Source: Cellulomonas sp. ACRRI
Lineage (GTDB): Bacteria > Actinomycetota > Actinomycetes > Actinomycetales > Cellulomonadaceae
NCBI RefSeq assembly: GCF_022346185.1
Contig: NZ_JAKRMS010000004.1
Location: forward strand, 27,906-91,905
Reading direction: 5' to 3'
Length of the DNA: 64,000 nucleotides
Position 1 is the stretch's first letter. The number at the start of each line of letters is the position of its first letter. The notes under the pieces were generated by a model. It saw nothing but the letters and a program-made list of their open reading frames with translations, was not told where the DNA came from and did no database searches. The position numbers and the translations under genes are program-made. Below are positions 41,958-50,045 of this stretch, piece by piece.

Positions 41958-43562
41958 GTGTCCTCCTCGCTCCTGCTGGACGTGCCGAGCCCGCGGGTGG
42001 CTCTGGCGACGGAGGGGCGGACCCGGCCGGTGCTGCGGGTCGTCGTGGCCGGCTGGGGTGGCGCGCTCACCGCCGCGGCGTTCCCTGACCTCGGGTGGTG
42101 GCCGCTCGCGTTCGTCGGCGTCACGGCCCTCGTGCTCGTCTCCCGCGGCCGTGGGGCGTTCGTCACCGCGCTGCTGTGGTCGGTGTGGGGTGCCGCCTTC
42201 TTCGTCCCGCACGTGGTCTGGGCATCCGAGGCCGCAGGGCCGGTCGCCTGGATCGCGCTGGCGGTGCTGCAGGCGCTGGTCGTCGCGGTCGTCGGGGCCG
42301 CGTGGTCGTTCGCTTCACGGGCGCCGTGGCTGCGGGGGCGACCGACGCTGCTGGGTCTGACGTTTGCGTCCGTGTGGGTCGCCGGCGAGCAGCTGCGGTC
42401 GGTCGTCCCGTTCGGCGGCTTTCCCTGGGGGCGGCTCGCGTTCTCCCAGGTGGACGGCCCGCTGCTCGCCCTAGCGTCGGTCGGCGGAGCGCCGGGGGTC
42501 TCGTTCGTGGTCGCCCTGGTCGGCTACGCCCTCGCAGCACCGTTCGACACGACCCGTGCACGGGTCCGGGCGCTGACGCCGCTCGCGCTCCTCGCCGGGC
42601 TCGCGCTCGCCGCCGGCCCGTTGATCCCGCTGCCCTCGCGGGCGGAGAGCGGCGTGATCGCCGTCGGGGTGGTCCAGGGCGACGTCCCGGATGACGGCGT
42701 ACCCGACCGGGCGCGCCGGGTCCTGGACAACCACGTCGCCGGGACCCGGGACCTCGCCGCGGCCGGTACGCAGCTCGACGTCGTCGTGTGGCCGGAGAAC
42801 GCCACTGACGTCGACCCCCGGACCGATGTCCGGACCCGCGCCGCGGTGCAGGACGCGGCCGACGCGGTGGGCGTCCCGGTGCTGGTCGGTGCGATGCGGT
42901 ACCGGCCGGACGCGCGGTTCAACGACGTCCTGGTCTGGGACCCCGAGCGGGGCTTCCTCTCGTCCTATACCAAGCAGCGTCCGGCGCCGTTCGGTGAGTA
43001 CGTGCCGCTGCGCTCGTTCGTCCGGCTGTTCTCCTCCGAGGTTGACCGGGTCCCGGTGGACATGGTGGCGGGGGAGGAGCCTGCGGTCCTTCGCGTTCCC
43101 GTCGACCGGCTGGGCCGCGACGTCCCGATGGCGACCGTGATCTGCTTCGAGGTCGCGTACGACGACGTGGTGCGCGACGCCGTCCGGCGCGGGGCCGAGC
43201 TGCTCGTGGTCCCGACGAACAACGCTTCGTTCGGACGCACCGCGCAGTCGACGCAGCAGCTCGCGATGTCCCGGCTGCGTGCGGTCGAGCACGGCCGCGC
43301 CACGATCCAGGCGTCCACCGTCGGCGTCAGTGCGATCGTCGCCCCCGACGGCACCGTGCTGGACCGCACCGCGCTGTTCACCGCCGACACCCAGTCTGCG
43401 CGTCTTCCACTGCGCACGACGCTCACCCTTGCCGATCGCCTCAGCAACGCCCCCATGACCATTGCGGTGGTCCTCGCGCTCGGCGCGCTCGGTGCCGGCT
43501 TGCAGGCACCTGCCGGCGCACCCCGATCCCGAGGGCGCGACACCAAGGAAGGACCGACGTGA
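41958..43562 (+). CDS. lnt: apolipoprotein N-acyltransferase
   Basis: 534 aa from a GTG with GGGAG upstream (GTG at 41949 also possible). Six N-terminal helices (about 17-205) and a nitrilase-like domain with the catalytic triad: Glu in VVWPENATD, Lys in YTKQRPAPFGEYVPLR and Cys in VICFEVAYDD. It adds the third acyl chain to the N-terminal Cys of lipoproteins. This window encodes several lipoproteins that could be clients. A second lnt probably exists elsewhere on the chromosome (inference). Coupled to a small membrane protein. Confidence 0.92.
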   Translation: MSSSLLLDVPSPRVALATEGRTRPVLRVVVAGWGGALTAAAFPDLGWWPLAFVGVTALVLVSRGRGAFVTALLWSVWGAAFFVPHVVWASEAAGPVAWIALAVLQALVVAVVGAAWSFASRAPWLRGRPTLLGLTFASVWVAGEQLRSVVPFGGFPWGRLAFSQVDGPLLALASVGGAPGVSFVVALVGYALAAPFDTTRARVRALTPLALLAGLALAAGPLIPLPSRAESGVIAVGVVQGDVPDDGVPDRARRVLDNHVAGTRDLAAAGTQLDVVVWPENATDVDPRTDVRTRAAVQDAADAVGVPVLVGAMRYRPDARFNDVLVWDPERGFLSSYTKQRPAPFGEYVPLRSFVRLFSSEVDRVPVDMVAGEEPAVLRVPVDRLGRDVPMATVICFEVAYDDVVRDAVRRGAELLVVPTNNASFGRTAQSTQQLAMSRLRAVEHGRATIQASTVGVSAIVAPDGTVLDRTALFTADTQSARLPLRTTLTLADRLSNAPMTIAVVLALGALGAGLQAPAGAPRSRGRDTKEGPT

Positions 43563-43789
43563 ACCCCGCCCCCCGCCAGCGGGACCATGAACCCGCACAC
43601 GACGAGGCCCTGCTGAACCGGAACACGATCCTGGCGTTGTCGATCGTCGCCGTCATCGCCGTCGCAGTCGTGGTCGTTGTGATCGTCGTGTCGTCCGGCG
43701 GCGGTAGCCGCCCCAAGGACGACACCACCAGTGCAGCACGCCCGCCTTCGGTCGCTGGGCTGCTGATCGACCAGGCGATAGCGGCATGA
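43559..43789 (+). CDS. small single-helix membrane protein coupled to lnt
   Basis: 76 aa from a GTG overlapping the lnt stop. A polar, acidic N-terminus, one long hydrophobic helix (about 23-45, very Val-rich), then SSGGGSRPKDD and a short tail. No family recognised. Tight coupling suggests a partner of Lnt or a helper for its stability. Confidence 0.6.
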   Translation: MNPAPRQRDHEPAHDEALLNRNTILALSIVAVIAVAVVVVVIVVSSGGGSRPKDDTTSAARPPSVAGLLIDQAIAA

Positions 43790-44394
43790 CCGTGGGCGGT
43801 GGCCCGCTAGACACACCGGCGGCGGCGAAGCCCCGCGCCGCCAACACCGTTAGCCCATGCAGGGCGAACGCTCCATGCATACGGGCACGGACAGCCCCTG
43901 CCCGTGAACATGCCTGTTATCGCCGTCTTCGCGGCCGCCACCGCAGCGATCGCCGCGACGACGTAGTTCGCTGGGCGGGCCACTCGCCGACCCATCATCG
44001 TCACGGTGACTGACCCCGAGTCTCGCCGCTCTCCGTGGTGATCAAGGACGTGAGGAGGGAAGTCGAGGGATCCTGCATGGAAGTAGTTCTCGAACACGGT
44101 TGAAGGACAAGGCAGGCGAGCAGCCGCCGAGCGACGGTCAGGAGCACCACGCGTGCGCGGTGCATCAGGGAAGTCAAGCAAGGGCTGGCATCGCTTATAG
44201 GCAGCGCCGGCTGTCTTCTCGCACCAGTAGAGGCGAGCGAATCACGATCGTTGTCAGGCAACGCTCTCCGGGAGCAGCGCGCCGGCAGAGCGTCGGGCCG
44301 GTGGGTCGTCGTCTCACCGCGACCAACACGCAGCCCCACGCATCAGGTCCGGGCCGGGACACGCCGACAGCACCGACAAGGCCAGGGTCACCGC
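43790..44394 (+). other. gene-free stretch with decayed DNA
   Basis: 605 bp. Short frames only, none with a convincing ribosome-binding site or family match. Base composition is lower in GC than neighbours around 44030-44260. I see nothing I can name; it continues the remnant area begun at 40.8 kb. Confidence 0.4.
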
Positions 44395-44580
44395 CGTCGA
44401 GCCGATATACCGGTCATTGCGCTGACGACGTCGTCGGCCGACGACGACATCGCGCGGGCGTACGCCTCGCACCTGAGCGTTTAGGCCACCAAGCCCCTGA
44501 ACTGGGACGATCTGTGTCCGGCGGTCAGGTGCATCGGAGATACGTCGACGTCGCACGCCCTGCCGAACCGACTCACGAGT
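44395..44580 (+). pseudogene. fragment of a response-regulator receiver domain
   Basis: The frame reads ADIPVIALTTSSADDDIARA, then YASHLSV, an in-frame TAG at 44482, then ATKPLNWDDLCPAVRCIGD. It matches the second half of Rcp1-type receiver domains (IPVxVLTTSSADxD, later YxTKPxxxxxF): conserved Thr/Ser and Lys are visible. The phospho-acceptor half is missing and the TAG replaces the usual Tyr before xTKP. A dead remnant. Confidence 0.6.
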
Positions 44581-44617
44581 AGCGGCGCCATGGCACCGTC
44601 GAGCCAGCGCGCAAACC

Positions 44618-46150
44618 TCAGAATCCGAACTCGATGCCCGCCCGGTGAACTCGCTGACCGCTGAGCTTCTGATACAGCGCCATGCACTTTGCGTCGCTCA
44701 GGCTACAGATGTAGTCGACGATGGCCCGGTTCGGCTCCCCGCGGGGCGCAGGGTCCATGAAGTCGTCGCCAGGCTCACGCTGTGCGAGATGGGCGTAGTA
44801 CTCCTGTTCGTACTTGGCCCCTCCCTGCGTGGTCGCGAGCTTGATCTCCGCTGCGAGGCGCGGGGGCAGTCGAGACGGGTCATTCTGCGTCCACGAGTGC
44901 AACATGTCCACGAGGCCACCCAGCACGTGCTCCTGCCCGCGTTGCAGCAGGGCGAGTTCGGCGCCGTCGATCACGTAGCGCTTGGTGATCTCCTTGAGCA
45001 CCTGCACCTGATGCCACTGCGGCCGGCTCAGCCCGATGTGAGGGCCGTTGACCCACAAGGGCGTGGCCGAGATGACCACGCTCGAGATAAAGCGGCCGAT
45101 CAAGTCCGAGACACCGCTTCGAGCGAGCGCCTCGCGCAGATCGACGGCGGAGCGGGCACGGTCTGACAAGTAGCCCGCCAGGACGCTCTCGACCTCGACC
45201 AGCGCCTCAATGAACAACGCAGAATCGAACCACGAGGCGTAGTCCATGCGAAGTCGATCTGCGAGTCGGGCGAACACGGGGTCTGTCTGACCCTTCGCGC
45301 ACCTGCGAAGGTCGTCGCGCACGGCCGCGACGTCGAGGCGCTTCGCGAAGTAGAAGTCCTCCAGGTCGTGAACGGCGTAGGTGATGTCGTCCGCAACGTC
45401 CATCACCGACGCTTCGAGCGTCTGCGTGTTGACGCTCAAAGCACCGGTGAACGAGCGAGCCCAATCGAGCAGCGGCTTCTCGGAATCGTACGCGCTGAAC
45501 TTCCGCCACTCGCGACGGTAGTCCGGGTCGGACTTCAATGCCGTCTTGTGGTTCTTCTTGTCGAGAGTCCGACGCCGGGCCCACGGGTACTTCGCCACCG
45601 CTGCGAGAGTTGCTGCCGTGAGGTCAAGACCCTCGTAGTTCAGGCTGCGCATGCGACCGATCGCGACGATCCGGAACGTCTGTGCGTTGCCTTCGAAGCC
45701 GTCAACCAAATCGAGCTTCTCGCGCGCCAACTCGTCGAGCAGGGTCTCGCCGATGTGTCCGAACGGTGGGTGGCCGATGTCATGCGCCATGGCCGCGGCT
45801 TCGCAGACGTCCACGTCGAAGCCGCCAAGGCCGGCCATCAGGGCGCGGTTACCAGGGTCGTTCAGGAGCTCGACCGCGATGCTGCGCGAAACCTGGGCGA
45901 CCTTCTCCGAGTGCGTGAGCCGGTTGTGGAGCAGCCGGACGTCGTCGAAGGGTGACACCACCTGGGTGACGCCACCGAGCCTGCGCCAGTGCCACGAGTA
46001 CAGAACACGGTCCTTGTCGCGGGCAGCTTCGCTCCGGGAGTCGCCCGCAGCCCTTGTCCCGCCACTGGCTCGTCGAACCCGATCAGTCGTCTTTGACGCC
46101 ACTCCGGTGAGCTGAACCTCGCCGTCGAGCGCACTGTTGTTGCCGGTCAC
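44618..46150 (-). CDS. dGTPase-family HD-domain triphosphohydrolase
   Basis: 510 aa. HD metal site complete: His80 (LTHSEK), His123-Asp124 (MAHDIGHPPFGH) and Asp near 254 (DVADDITYAV). Substrate-side motifs FEGNAQTFRI and LNYEGLDLT are those of dGTP triphosphohydrolases, which turn dGTP (or other dNTPs) into nucleoside and triphosphate. Family members deplete dNTPs against phages. Length is typical. Its ATG overlaps the 71-aa gene stop by 4 bp, making it the last gene of the peptidase-cyclase transcript; it is the likely effector. Confidence 0.9.
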   Translation of the reverse strand: MTGNNSALDGEVQLTGVASKTTDRVRRASGGTRAAGDSRSEAARDKDRVLYSWHWRRLGGVTQVVSPFDDVRLLHNRLTHSEKVAQVSRSIAVELLNDPGNRALMAGLGGFDVDVCEAAAMAHDIGHPPFGHIGETLLDELAREKLDLVDGFEGNAQTFRIVAIGRMRSLNYEGLDLTAATLAAVAKYPWARRRTLDKKNHKTALKSDPDYRREWRKFSAYDSEKPLLDWARSFTGALSVNTQTLEASVMDVADDITYAVHDLEDFYFAKRLDVAAVRDDLRRCAKGQTDPVFARLADRLRMDYASWFDSALFIEALVEVESVLAGYLSDRARSAVDLREALARSGVSDLIGRFISSVVISATPLWVNGPHIGLSRPQWHQVQVLKEITKRYVIDGAELALLQRGQEHVLGGLVDMLHSWTQNDPSRLPPRLAAEIKLATTQGGAKYEQEYYAHLAQREPGDDFMDPAPRGEPNRAIVDYICSLSDAKCMALYQKLSGQRVHRAGIEFGF

Positions 46151-46362
46151 CGAGAGAACTCCACGTTTCCGGAGACATACCGACCGCGGGCGGATGCGAT
46201 CGCAAGCCGGGTGTCGTACTCCCCGAACCCGTGCTGTTCCATAGCCTCCGCGACCGCCTCGAAGGTCATGGGCGCGTCACCATCGAGAACCTCACGTACG
46301 GCCTCGCGCGCCCTGCGCAGCTCTGAGATCGCTTCCGGAGCGGGCAACTCATCGATCGACAT
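46147..46362 (-). CDS. 71-aa helical protein between cyclase and dGTPase genes
   Basis: 71 aa: MSIDELPAPEAISELRRARE, then a VLDGD turn and a second helical part (MTFEAVAEAMEQHGFGEYD, LAIASARGRYVSG). The second half looks like a small helix-turn-helix or winged fold. No named family. It overlaps the dGTPase start by 4 bp and lies 146 bp after the cyclase gene. It may be a regulator or adaptor of the HD enzyme. The ATG at 46362 is chosen; a longer upstream reading lacks support. Confidence 0.6.
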   Translation of the reverse strand: MSIDELPAPEAISELRRAREAVREVLDGDAPMTFEAVAEAMEQHGFGEYDTRLAIASARGRYVSGNVEFSR

Positions 46363-46508
46363 TCGTGTCCTACCTGGTCGGCACCCCTGCTGAACCTCCG
46401 CGGTCGCCGACCGCACAGGCGCAACCAGAGTAGGTGCCTCAGGTTGCACGGAGGGGACGCTTCGAGCGGGCAATCGGGTGACGTTCGCCGAGGTGTCGCT
46501 GTCGAGGG

Positions 46509-47528
46509 CTACTGCAGCGGACTGGCTTCCTCGTCCAGGCTCTCCGGCCGTGGGGGGTCGTCGTGGATCGGGTCGACTTCCGACTGGCCGACGTACCCAG
46601 CGAGCGGGTCGATCGGCGGGAGCAGGAAGGGGCTGTTCCGCCTCGCTTCGGGCAGGTAGACGTGGAACGGCCAGTTCGCGCTGTGGTAGCACGCACGACA
46701 CAGGTCCAGGACCCGGGCAACTCCGTCCCGAGGAGGTTCGAACACCGCGAACGCACGGTGAATGTGGTCCTCAGACTCCAAGTCGAGCGCGAAAACGGGA
46801 TAGGTCCGCCCGCCCCAGACGCCTTTGAGCTCGGCCCCTAGACGCAGAACGAGATCGTCCGAGGCCCTCCTCCGGCGCCCGCGCGCCACATGGAGGGTCG
46901 CCAGGACGTACGCGACCTCCACCGACAGGGTGAAATACCGGCTCTTGCTCTCGTGGAACAGTCGGAACCCGGTGTCGATACTCGGCCCGAAGTAGTCGTA
47001 GAGGTAGTCGTCCGGGTTACGGGTACCGCTCAGTGCGTCGTTGTTCAGGTCGACGACATCCCGGCCAGTACGGTCGATGTCCGGGCGTCGGGGAATGCTT
47101 GACTCGCTGTCTGGACCCGGGAACGTCGCGATGAACGCGCCGCCCTTGACCCCGAGCCGTGCTCCGTCGCCGGCGGCGATCAGCTTGTCGCTCAAGCTCT
47201 TGCTGGCGTACTCCTGCATCGTTGCTACCCACAGTCGGACCGCGGCGTACACGTCCGTCTCGCAGCGAACATCGCACGTGAACAGCAACTCGTCGCCGAC
47301 GGCCTTCCACAGCGTGAACTGCAGGTTGCGTGCGTCGCGGTGGGCCTTATCTGACTGCAGGAGTCGCAACTGTTGCGGGAACTCCCAGTAGAACTGGAGG
47401 AACACCTTCTGCCATGGGGCCTGCGGGTGATGGCTCCGCCGCTGCTTGTATGCAGTCGAGCCGATCAGGTCGCACGAAAGGAACAAGCGCGAGATGCCGC
47501 TGACTTGCCGGCCTTCCGACGGACTCAT
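46509..47528 (-). CDS. class III nucleotidyl cyclase-like protein (Pycsar PycC-like)
   Basis: 339 aa, no signal or membrane helix. A class III cyclase fold is suggested by RLFLSCDLIGST (metal Asp20), LWKAVGDELLF (metal Asp79), ARLGVKGGAFIATF and YFGPSIDTGFRL followed by a ..YFTLSVE strand. In adenylate cyclases the last motif has Asn and Arg for the transition state; here Asp175 replaces Asn and Arg179 is kept. Both metal Asp are present, so it may be active. The compact, stand-alone form recalls the pyrimidine cyclases of Pycsar defence. ATG overlaps the peptidase stop. Confidence 0.75.
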   Translation of the reverse strand: MSPSEGRQVSGISRLFLSCDLIGSTAYKQRRSHHPQAPWQKVFLQFYWEFPQQLRLLQSDKAHRDARNLQFTLWKAVGDELLFTCDVRCETDVYAAVRLWVATMQEYASKSLSDKLIAAGDGARLGVKGGAFIATFPGPDSESSIPRRPDIDRTGRDVVDLNNDALSGTRNPDDYLYDYFGPSIDTGFRLFHESKSRYFTLSVEVAYVLATLHVARGRRRRASDDLVLRLGAELKGVWGGRTYPVFALDLESEDHIHRAFAVFEPPRDGVARVLDLCRACYHSANWPFHVYLPEARRNSPFLLPPIDPLAGYVGQSEVDPIHDDPPRPESLDEEASPLQ

Positions 47529-48028
47529 GCCAGGCCGAGTACCTCAGCACGCACGGTAGCGGCCAGGGGTGATACTTCGAAGTGCCGGGCAACCTTCCAT
47601 TCGTCACCATCGGAACGGGACCAGACCTTCTTGAACTCCTTCGCTGGCATGAGCAGCGTGGAGGCGAAGACGTTGGCTTCAGTCTCGGCGCGGTTGCGCT
47701 GCCCGCGGCCGTAGCGGCGAGGGCCTTCGACCTTCGGCAAGCGGTAGTGCAGGAAGTAGTGCCCCAGCTCGTGCGCGATGGTGAACCGGTCGCGAGCGTT
47801 CGACGTGAAGTGGGGCAGGCGCACCACGAAGTCGCCCGGTCCGTTGACAACGAGAGACTCGGCGCTGTCTGCATACGTGATCGAACCGCCGAGGCTGCTC
47901 AGCAGCGACTGCAGGTCGGCGTAGCCGTTCGCGTCGTACACGTCGTGGTGGCGCGCGATGCGCTCTGCGTACTGAGCGATGTCGTAGTTCGACAGGTTCG
48001 CTGGCTTCGTTGCCGTGATCTCAGCCAT
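47525..48028 (-). CDS. ImmA/IrrE-family metallopeptidase
   Basis: 167 aa. Zn-peptidase motif IAHELGH (His86, Glu87, His90) and the third-ligand region ETEANVFASTLLMP are those of the ImmA/IrrE family (COG2856). Such enzymes cleave repressors when stress or foreign DNA is sensed. There is no DNA-binding N-terminal domain. The ATG at 48028 has GAGAGGAG; GTG codons at 48034-48037 are alternatives. First gene of a four-gene run with 4-bp overlaps to the cyclase. Its target is unknown: no repressor with a classic cleavage loop is visible nearby. Confidence 0.92.
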   Translation of the reverse strand: MAEITATKPANLSNYDIAQYAERIARHHDVYDANGYADLQSLLSSLGGSITYADSAESLVVNGPGDFVVRLPHFTSNARDRFTIAHELGHYFLHYRLPKVEGPRRYGRGQRNRAETEANVFASTLLMPAKEFKKVWSRSDGDEWKVARHFEVSPLAATVRAEVLGLA

Positions 48029-48487
48029 CGCCACCACTCCTCTCCGGTTCCGCGTACGCGTCGACTATAGTTGGTCGCTACGACACGGGAGGCCCGACTG
48101 GCGGAAGCCGAGTGGACAGTTCACTCGTTCGCGCCCATGCGCTGACCGAGTCCGTGGTGTGCCGGCTGCGGACGGTGCGGTGCCGAGGTGTGCTCCTTCG
48201 TCGGACAGGTCCGCGGTGTATCGATTCGCCCGCGGACGATGGCCCGGTTGCATGCGCACTGGTCGCACTGCGGCGACGTGTCAGCACGTGCCTTCGTCTG
48301 CTCTGGCTTGATCAACGGTCACGTCCGGCCACCATGGATGTCGGCCACGGGGTCCGGCTCGTCGCCCACGTTCGGAGGGTCGGCACCTCGTGCGGTGCTC
48401 GTCCCGTGATTCGCGTAGCGGTCGAACGTGTACGTGCTCGGACCCCCCCACCGAGTACCGCAGCGGGGTCAGTCGCAAGAGCCAAAC
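48029..48487 (+). other. promoter side of the peptidase-cyclase-dGTPase operon, no gene seen
   Basis: 459 bp. AT-richer TCGACTATAGTTGGTCGC at 48060-48077 could be the operon promoter (complement reads CGACCAACTATAGTCG: TATAGT as -10). The rest has open frames on both strands without start signals; none is supported. Confidence 0.45.
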
Positions 48488-48524
48488 GACCAGCGCCCCA
48501 CCCCTGACGGGTGAGGCGCTGGTC
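48488..48524. terminator. hairpin terminator downstream of the secreted protein gene
   Basis: GACCAGCGCC and its complement GGCGCTGGTC enclose a second small stem (CACCC/GGGTG). It lies 12 bp beyond the stop of the minus-strand gene at 48537 and can serve both strands. Confidence 0.75.
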
Positions 48525-48536
48525 ATAGATATTCGG

Positions 48537-49169
48537 TCAGAAGTGCTTCACGCGGTAGATCGTCTCGCCGCTACCAGCGAACTGCATGTAGTAGTCCGCA
48601 GGAAGGCCCTGACAGTTTCCCGGGCCCGACCCGGCGCAGACCTCGGACTGGATGTTGCGGGGGCCGGCGAACAGCGTGGAGTTCGTTGACGACCACGACG
48701 GGCTCGTCACGTCGTTCGTGCCCGTCAGGCTCCGATTGGAGCCCGAGCTCCGGATGATGCACGACTTGTTGTTCCCGCTGTCGGTGCACCCGAGTCCGGG
48801 AGCGAGGTAGAACGGCGTGATCGCAGACTCGTTCCGGTAGCGGACGGAGGTGATCGCGTCTGCATCGACGTCCCAGGTCATGATGCGCGGCCCGACGCCA
48901 TGAAGGACCGCGATATCCGCCTCCTCGAGGTCTCGTGTCACGTAAGCAGCCCGCTCCTCTGCCTGCATCTGCAGATCGCTGGCGGACTCACCGCCCGAGA
49001 TTTCCACCGAGACCGGCAGGCCGAGCGATGTGTCGACGAGCACGGAGTCAGCAGGCAGACCCTGCCCCGAGAACCCGCCTGAGTCATCTGCCGCGGCAGG
49101 GATCGCCGCTCCGGCAATCCCGACGACGAGCACACCGATCACGGCGAGTTGTCGTTTGAAACTACGCAT
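48537..49169 (-). CDS. secreted protein of unknown function
   Basis: 210 aa. Clear signal peptide (RQLAVIGVLVVGIAGAAIPAAA, cut near 27). The mature part is polar, with four Cys (GCTDSGNNKSC and EVCAGSGPGNC spacing suggests two disulfides) and a Ser/Thr-rich centre. No family is recognised. It ends in ETIYRVKHF. A hairpin follows the gene. Being secreted with disulfides, it could be a client of the DsbA/VKOR pair, but this is only a possibility. Confidence 0.65.
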   Translation of the reverse strand: MRSFKRQLAVIGVLVVGIAGAAIPAAADDSGGFSGQGLPADSVLVDTSLGLPVSVEISGGESASDLQMQAEERAAYVTRDLEEADIAVLHGVGPRIMTWDVDADAITSVRYRNESAITPFYLAPGLGCTDSGNNKSCIIRSSGSNRSLTGTNDVTSPSWSSTNSTLFAGPRNIQSEVCAGSGPGNCQGLPADYYMQFAGSGETIYRVKHF

Positions 49170-49247
49170 AATGCCCCCTGTATGAGTTGCGCCATTGCGA
49201 CAATCACGCTACCATCTACGAAATCGCTAGACAAGGGGGTCTATTCC

Positions 49248-49565
49248 ATGGCATTCATCGGAAATCCTGGTCCCATGCCGACCGAGAGCGCGCTCGAGGT
49301 GCTTCGCGACACCGGCGTCCGTGATAGAGGGGTAAGATCTAGGGCGGCGTGCGGTCTGACTTCGCTCGCGGCACTGATGCTTTCCGCGATCAGCTTCTTC
49401 GGTGACAGGCAGACGTTTCCTGGTTTCGCATTTGTGCTTTCGGGGATCGTGCTGGTGGTCGCATGCGTAGCGTTTCTTCGCTCTCCCAGGTACAGGCGCC
49501 GATCGTCCGTGGTTTTCGGGGTGGTCGGCCTCATCCCTGCGGTGGCGGCCGTCGTGCTCCGCTGA
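49248..49565 (+). CDS. small three-helix membrane protein
   Basis: 105 aa. Polar N-terminus (1-33) then three hydrophobic helices (about 34-50, 57-76 and 85-104). AAGGGGG lies 10 bp before the ATG at 49248. No family recognised. It is divergent from the secreted protein gene at 49169, with an AT-richer region between (49170-49247). Confidence 0.6.
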   Translation: MAFIGNPGPMPTESALEVLRDTGVRDRGVRSRAACGLTSLAALMLSAISFFGDRQTFPGFAFVLSGIVLVVACVAFLRSPRYRRRSSVVFGVVGLIPAVAAVVLR

Positions 49566-49636
49566 TGTCCCCGACGCGGGTGCGCTGGGATGCTGGGGCA
49601 GGCCACTCGTCTCAACCCGACAGGTCTGTCTACCAG

Positions 49637-49816
49637 TCAGCGGCCGGTGGAGCTGCGGATGTAGCCGCCGTCGCCGGACACGACGAGTTTGATGTCGGTT
49701 CGAGGGTCCGCGAGCTCGACGTGCGGCCACCTTCCGCACAGGTCGAGCCACCCGCCGACTGCTTGGTCGTGCCGGCCCGGCAGCCAGAACCTCCCCTGAA
49801 GCCTGCCGTCCGTCAC
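49637..49816 (-). CDS. short ORF resembling the N-terminal part of ApeA-like proteins
   Basis: 59 aa from a GTG at 49816 with a GAGGGCGG-like site: VTDGRLQGRFWLPGRHDQAV, then LDLCGRWPHVEL and DIKLVVSGDGGYIRSS. The GRFWLPG start and following beta strands recall the N-terminal domain of ApeA-type HEPN proteins, and this may be a truncated relic. It is too short to be sure. Noted because a full-length ApeA-like gene lies 5.6 kb away. Confidence 0.3.
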   Translation of the reverse strand: MTDGRLQGRFWLPGRHDQAVGGWLDLCGRWPHVELADPRTDIKLVVSGDGGYIRSSTGR

Positions 49817-50045
49817 CTTCCGCCCTCGTCAAGCCATCGCATGTTCAGAGGTCGTTGAGTGACCTTCCAAGCCCATGGTGTGGTCACGCGGTCTCCCGGT
49901 TTGCATCCAGGGTGGTAGCTCGCGCATCGCGAGCAGGGCGGCTCCGGCGGTGAGCATGCACCGATGCCATTGTGCCAAGTGCGTTCGATCGACTGCACGC
50001 TGCCACCATTCGCGATGTGAGGCGATTGCAGACCCTGCATGGTCA

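Noticed and set aside
44618..48028. Standard Pycsar operon
   Set aside because: No TIR or transmembrane cyclic-nucleotide effector is present; only the cyclase-like gene matches, so the operon is reported as a separate candidate.
48112..48507. Plus-strand open frame of 131 codons between the peptidase and secreted protein genes
   Set aside because: Arg/Ala/Val-rich, no ribosome-binding site, no family, and it runs into a terminator hairpin.
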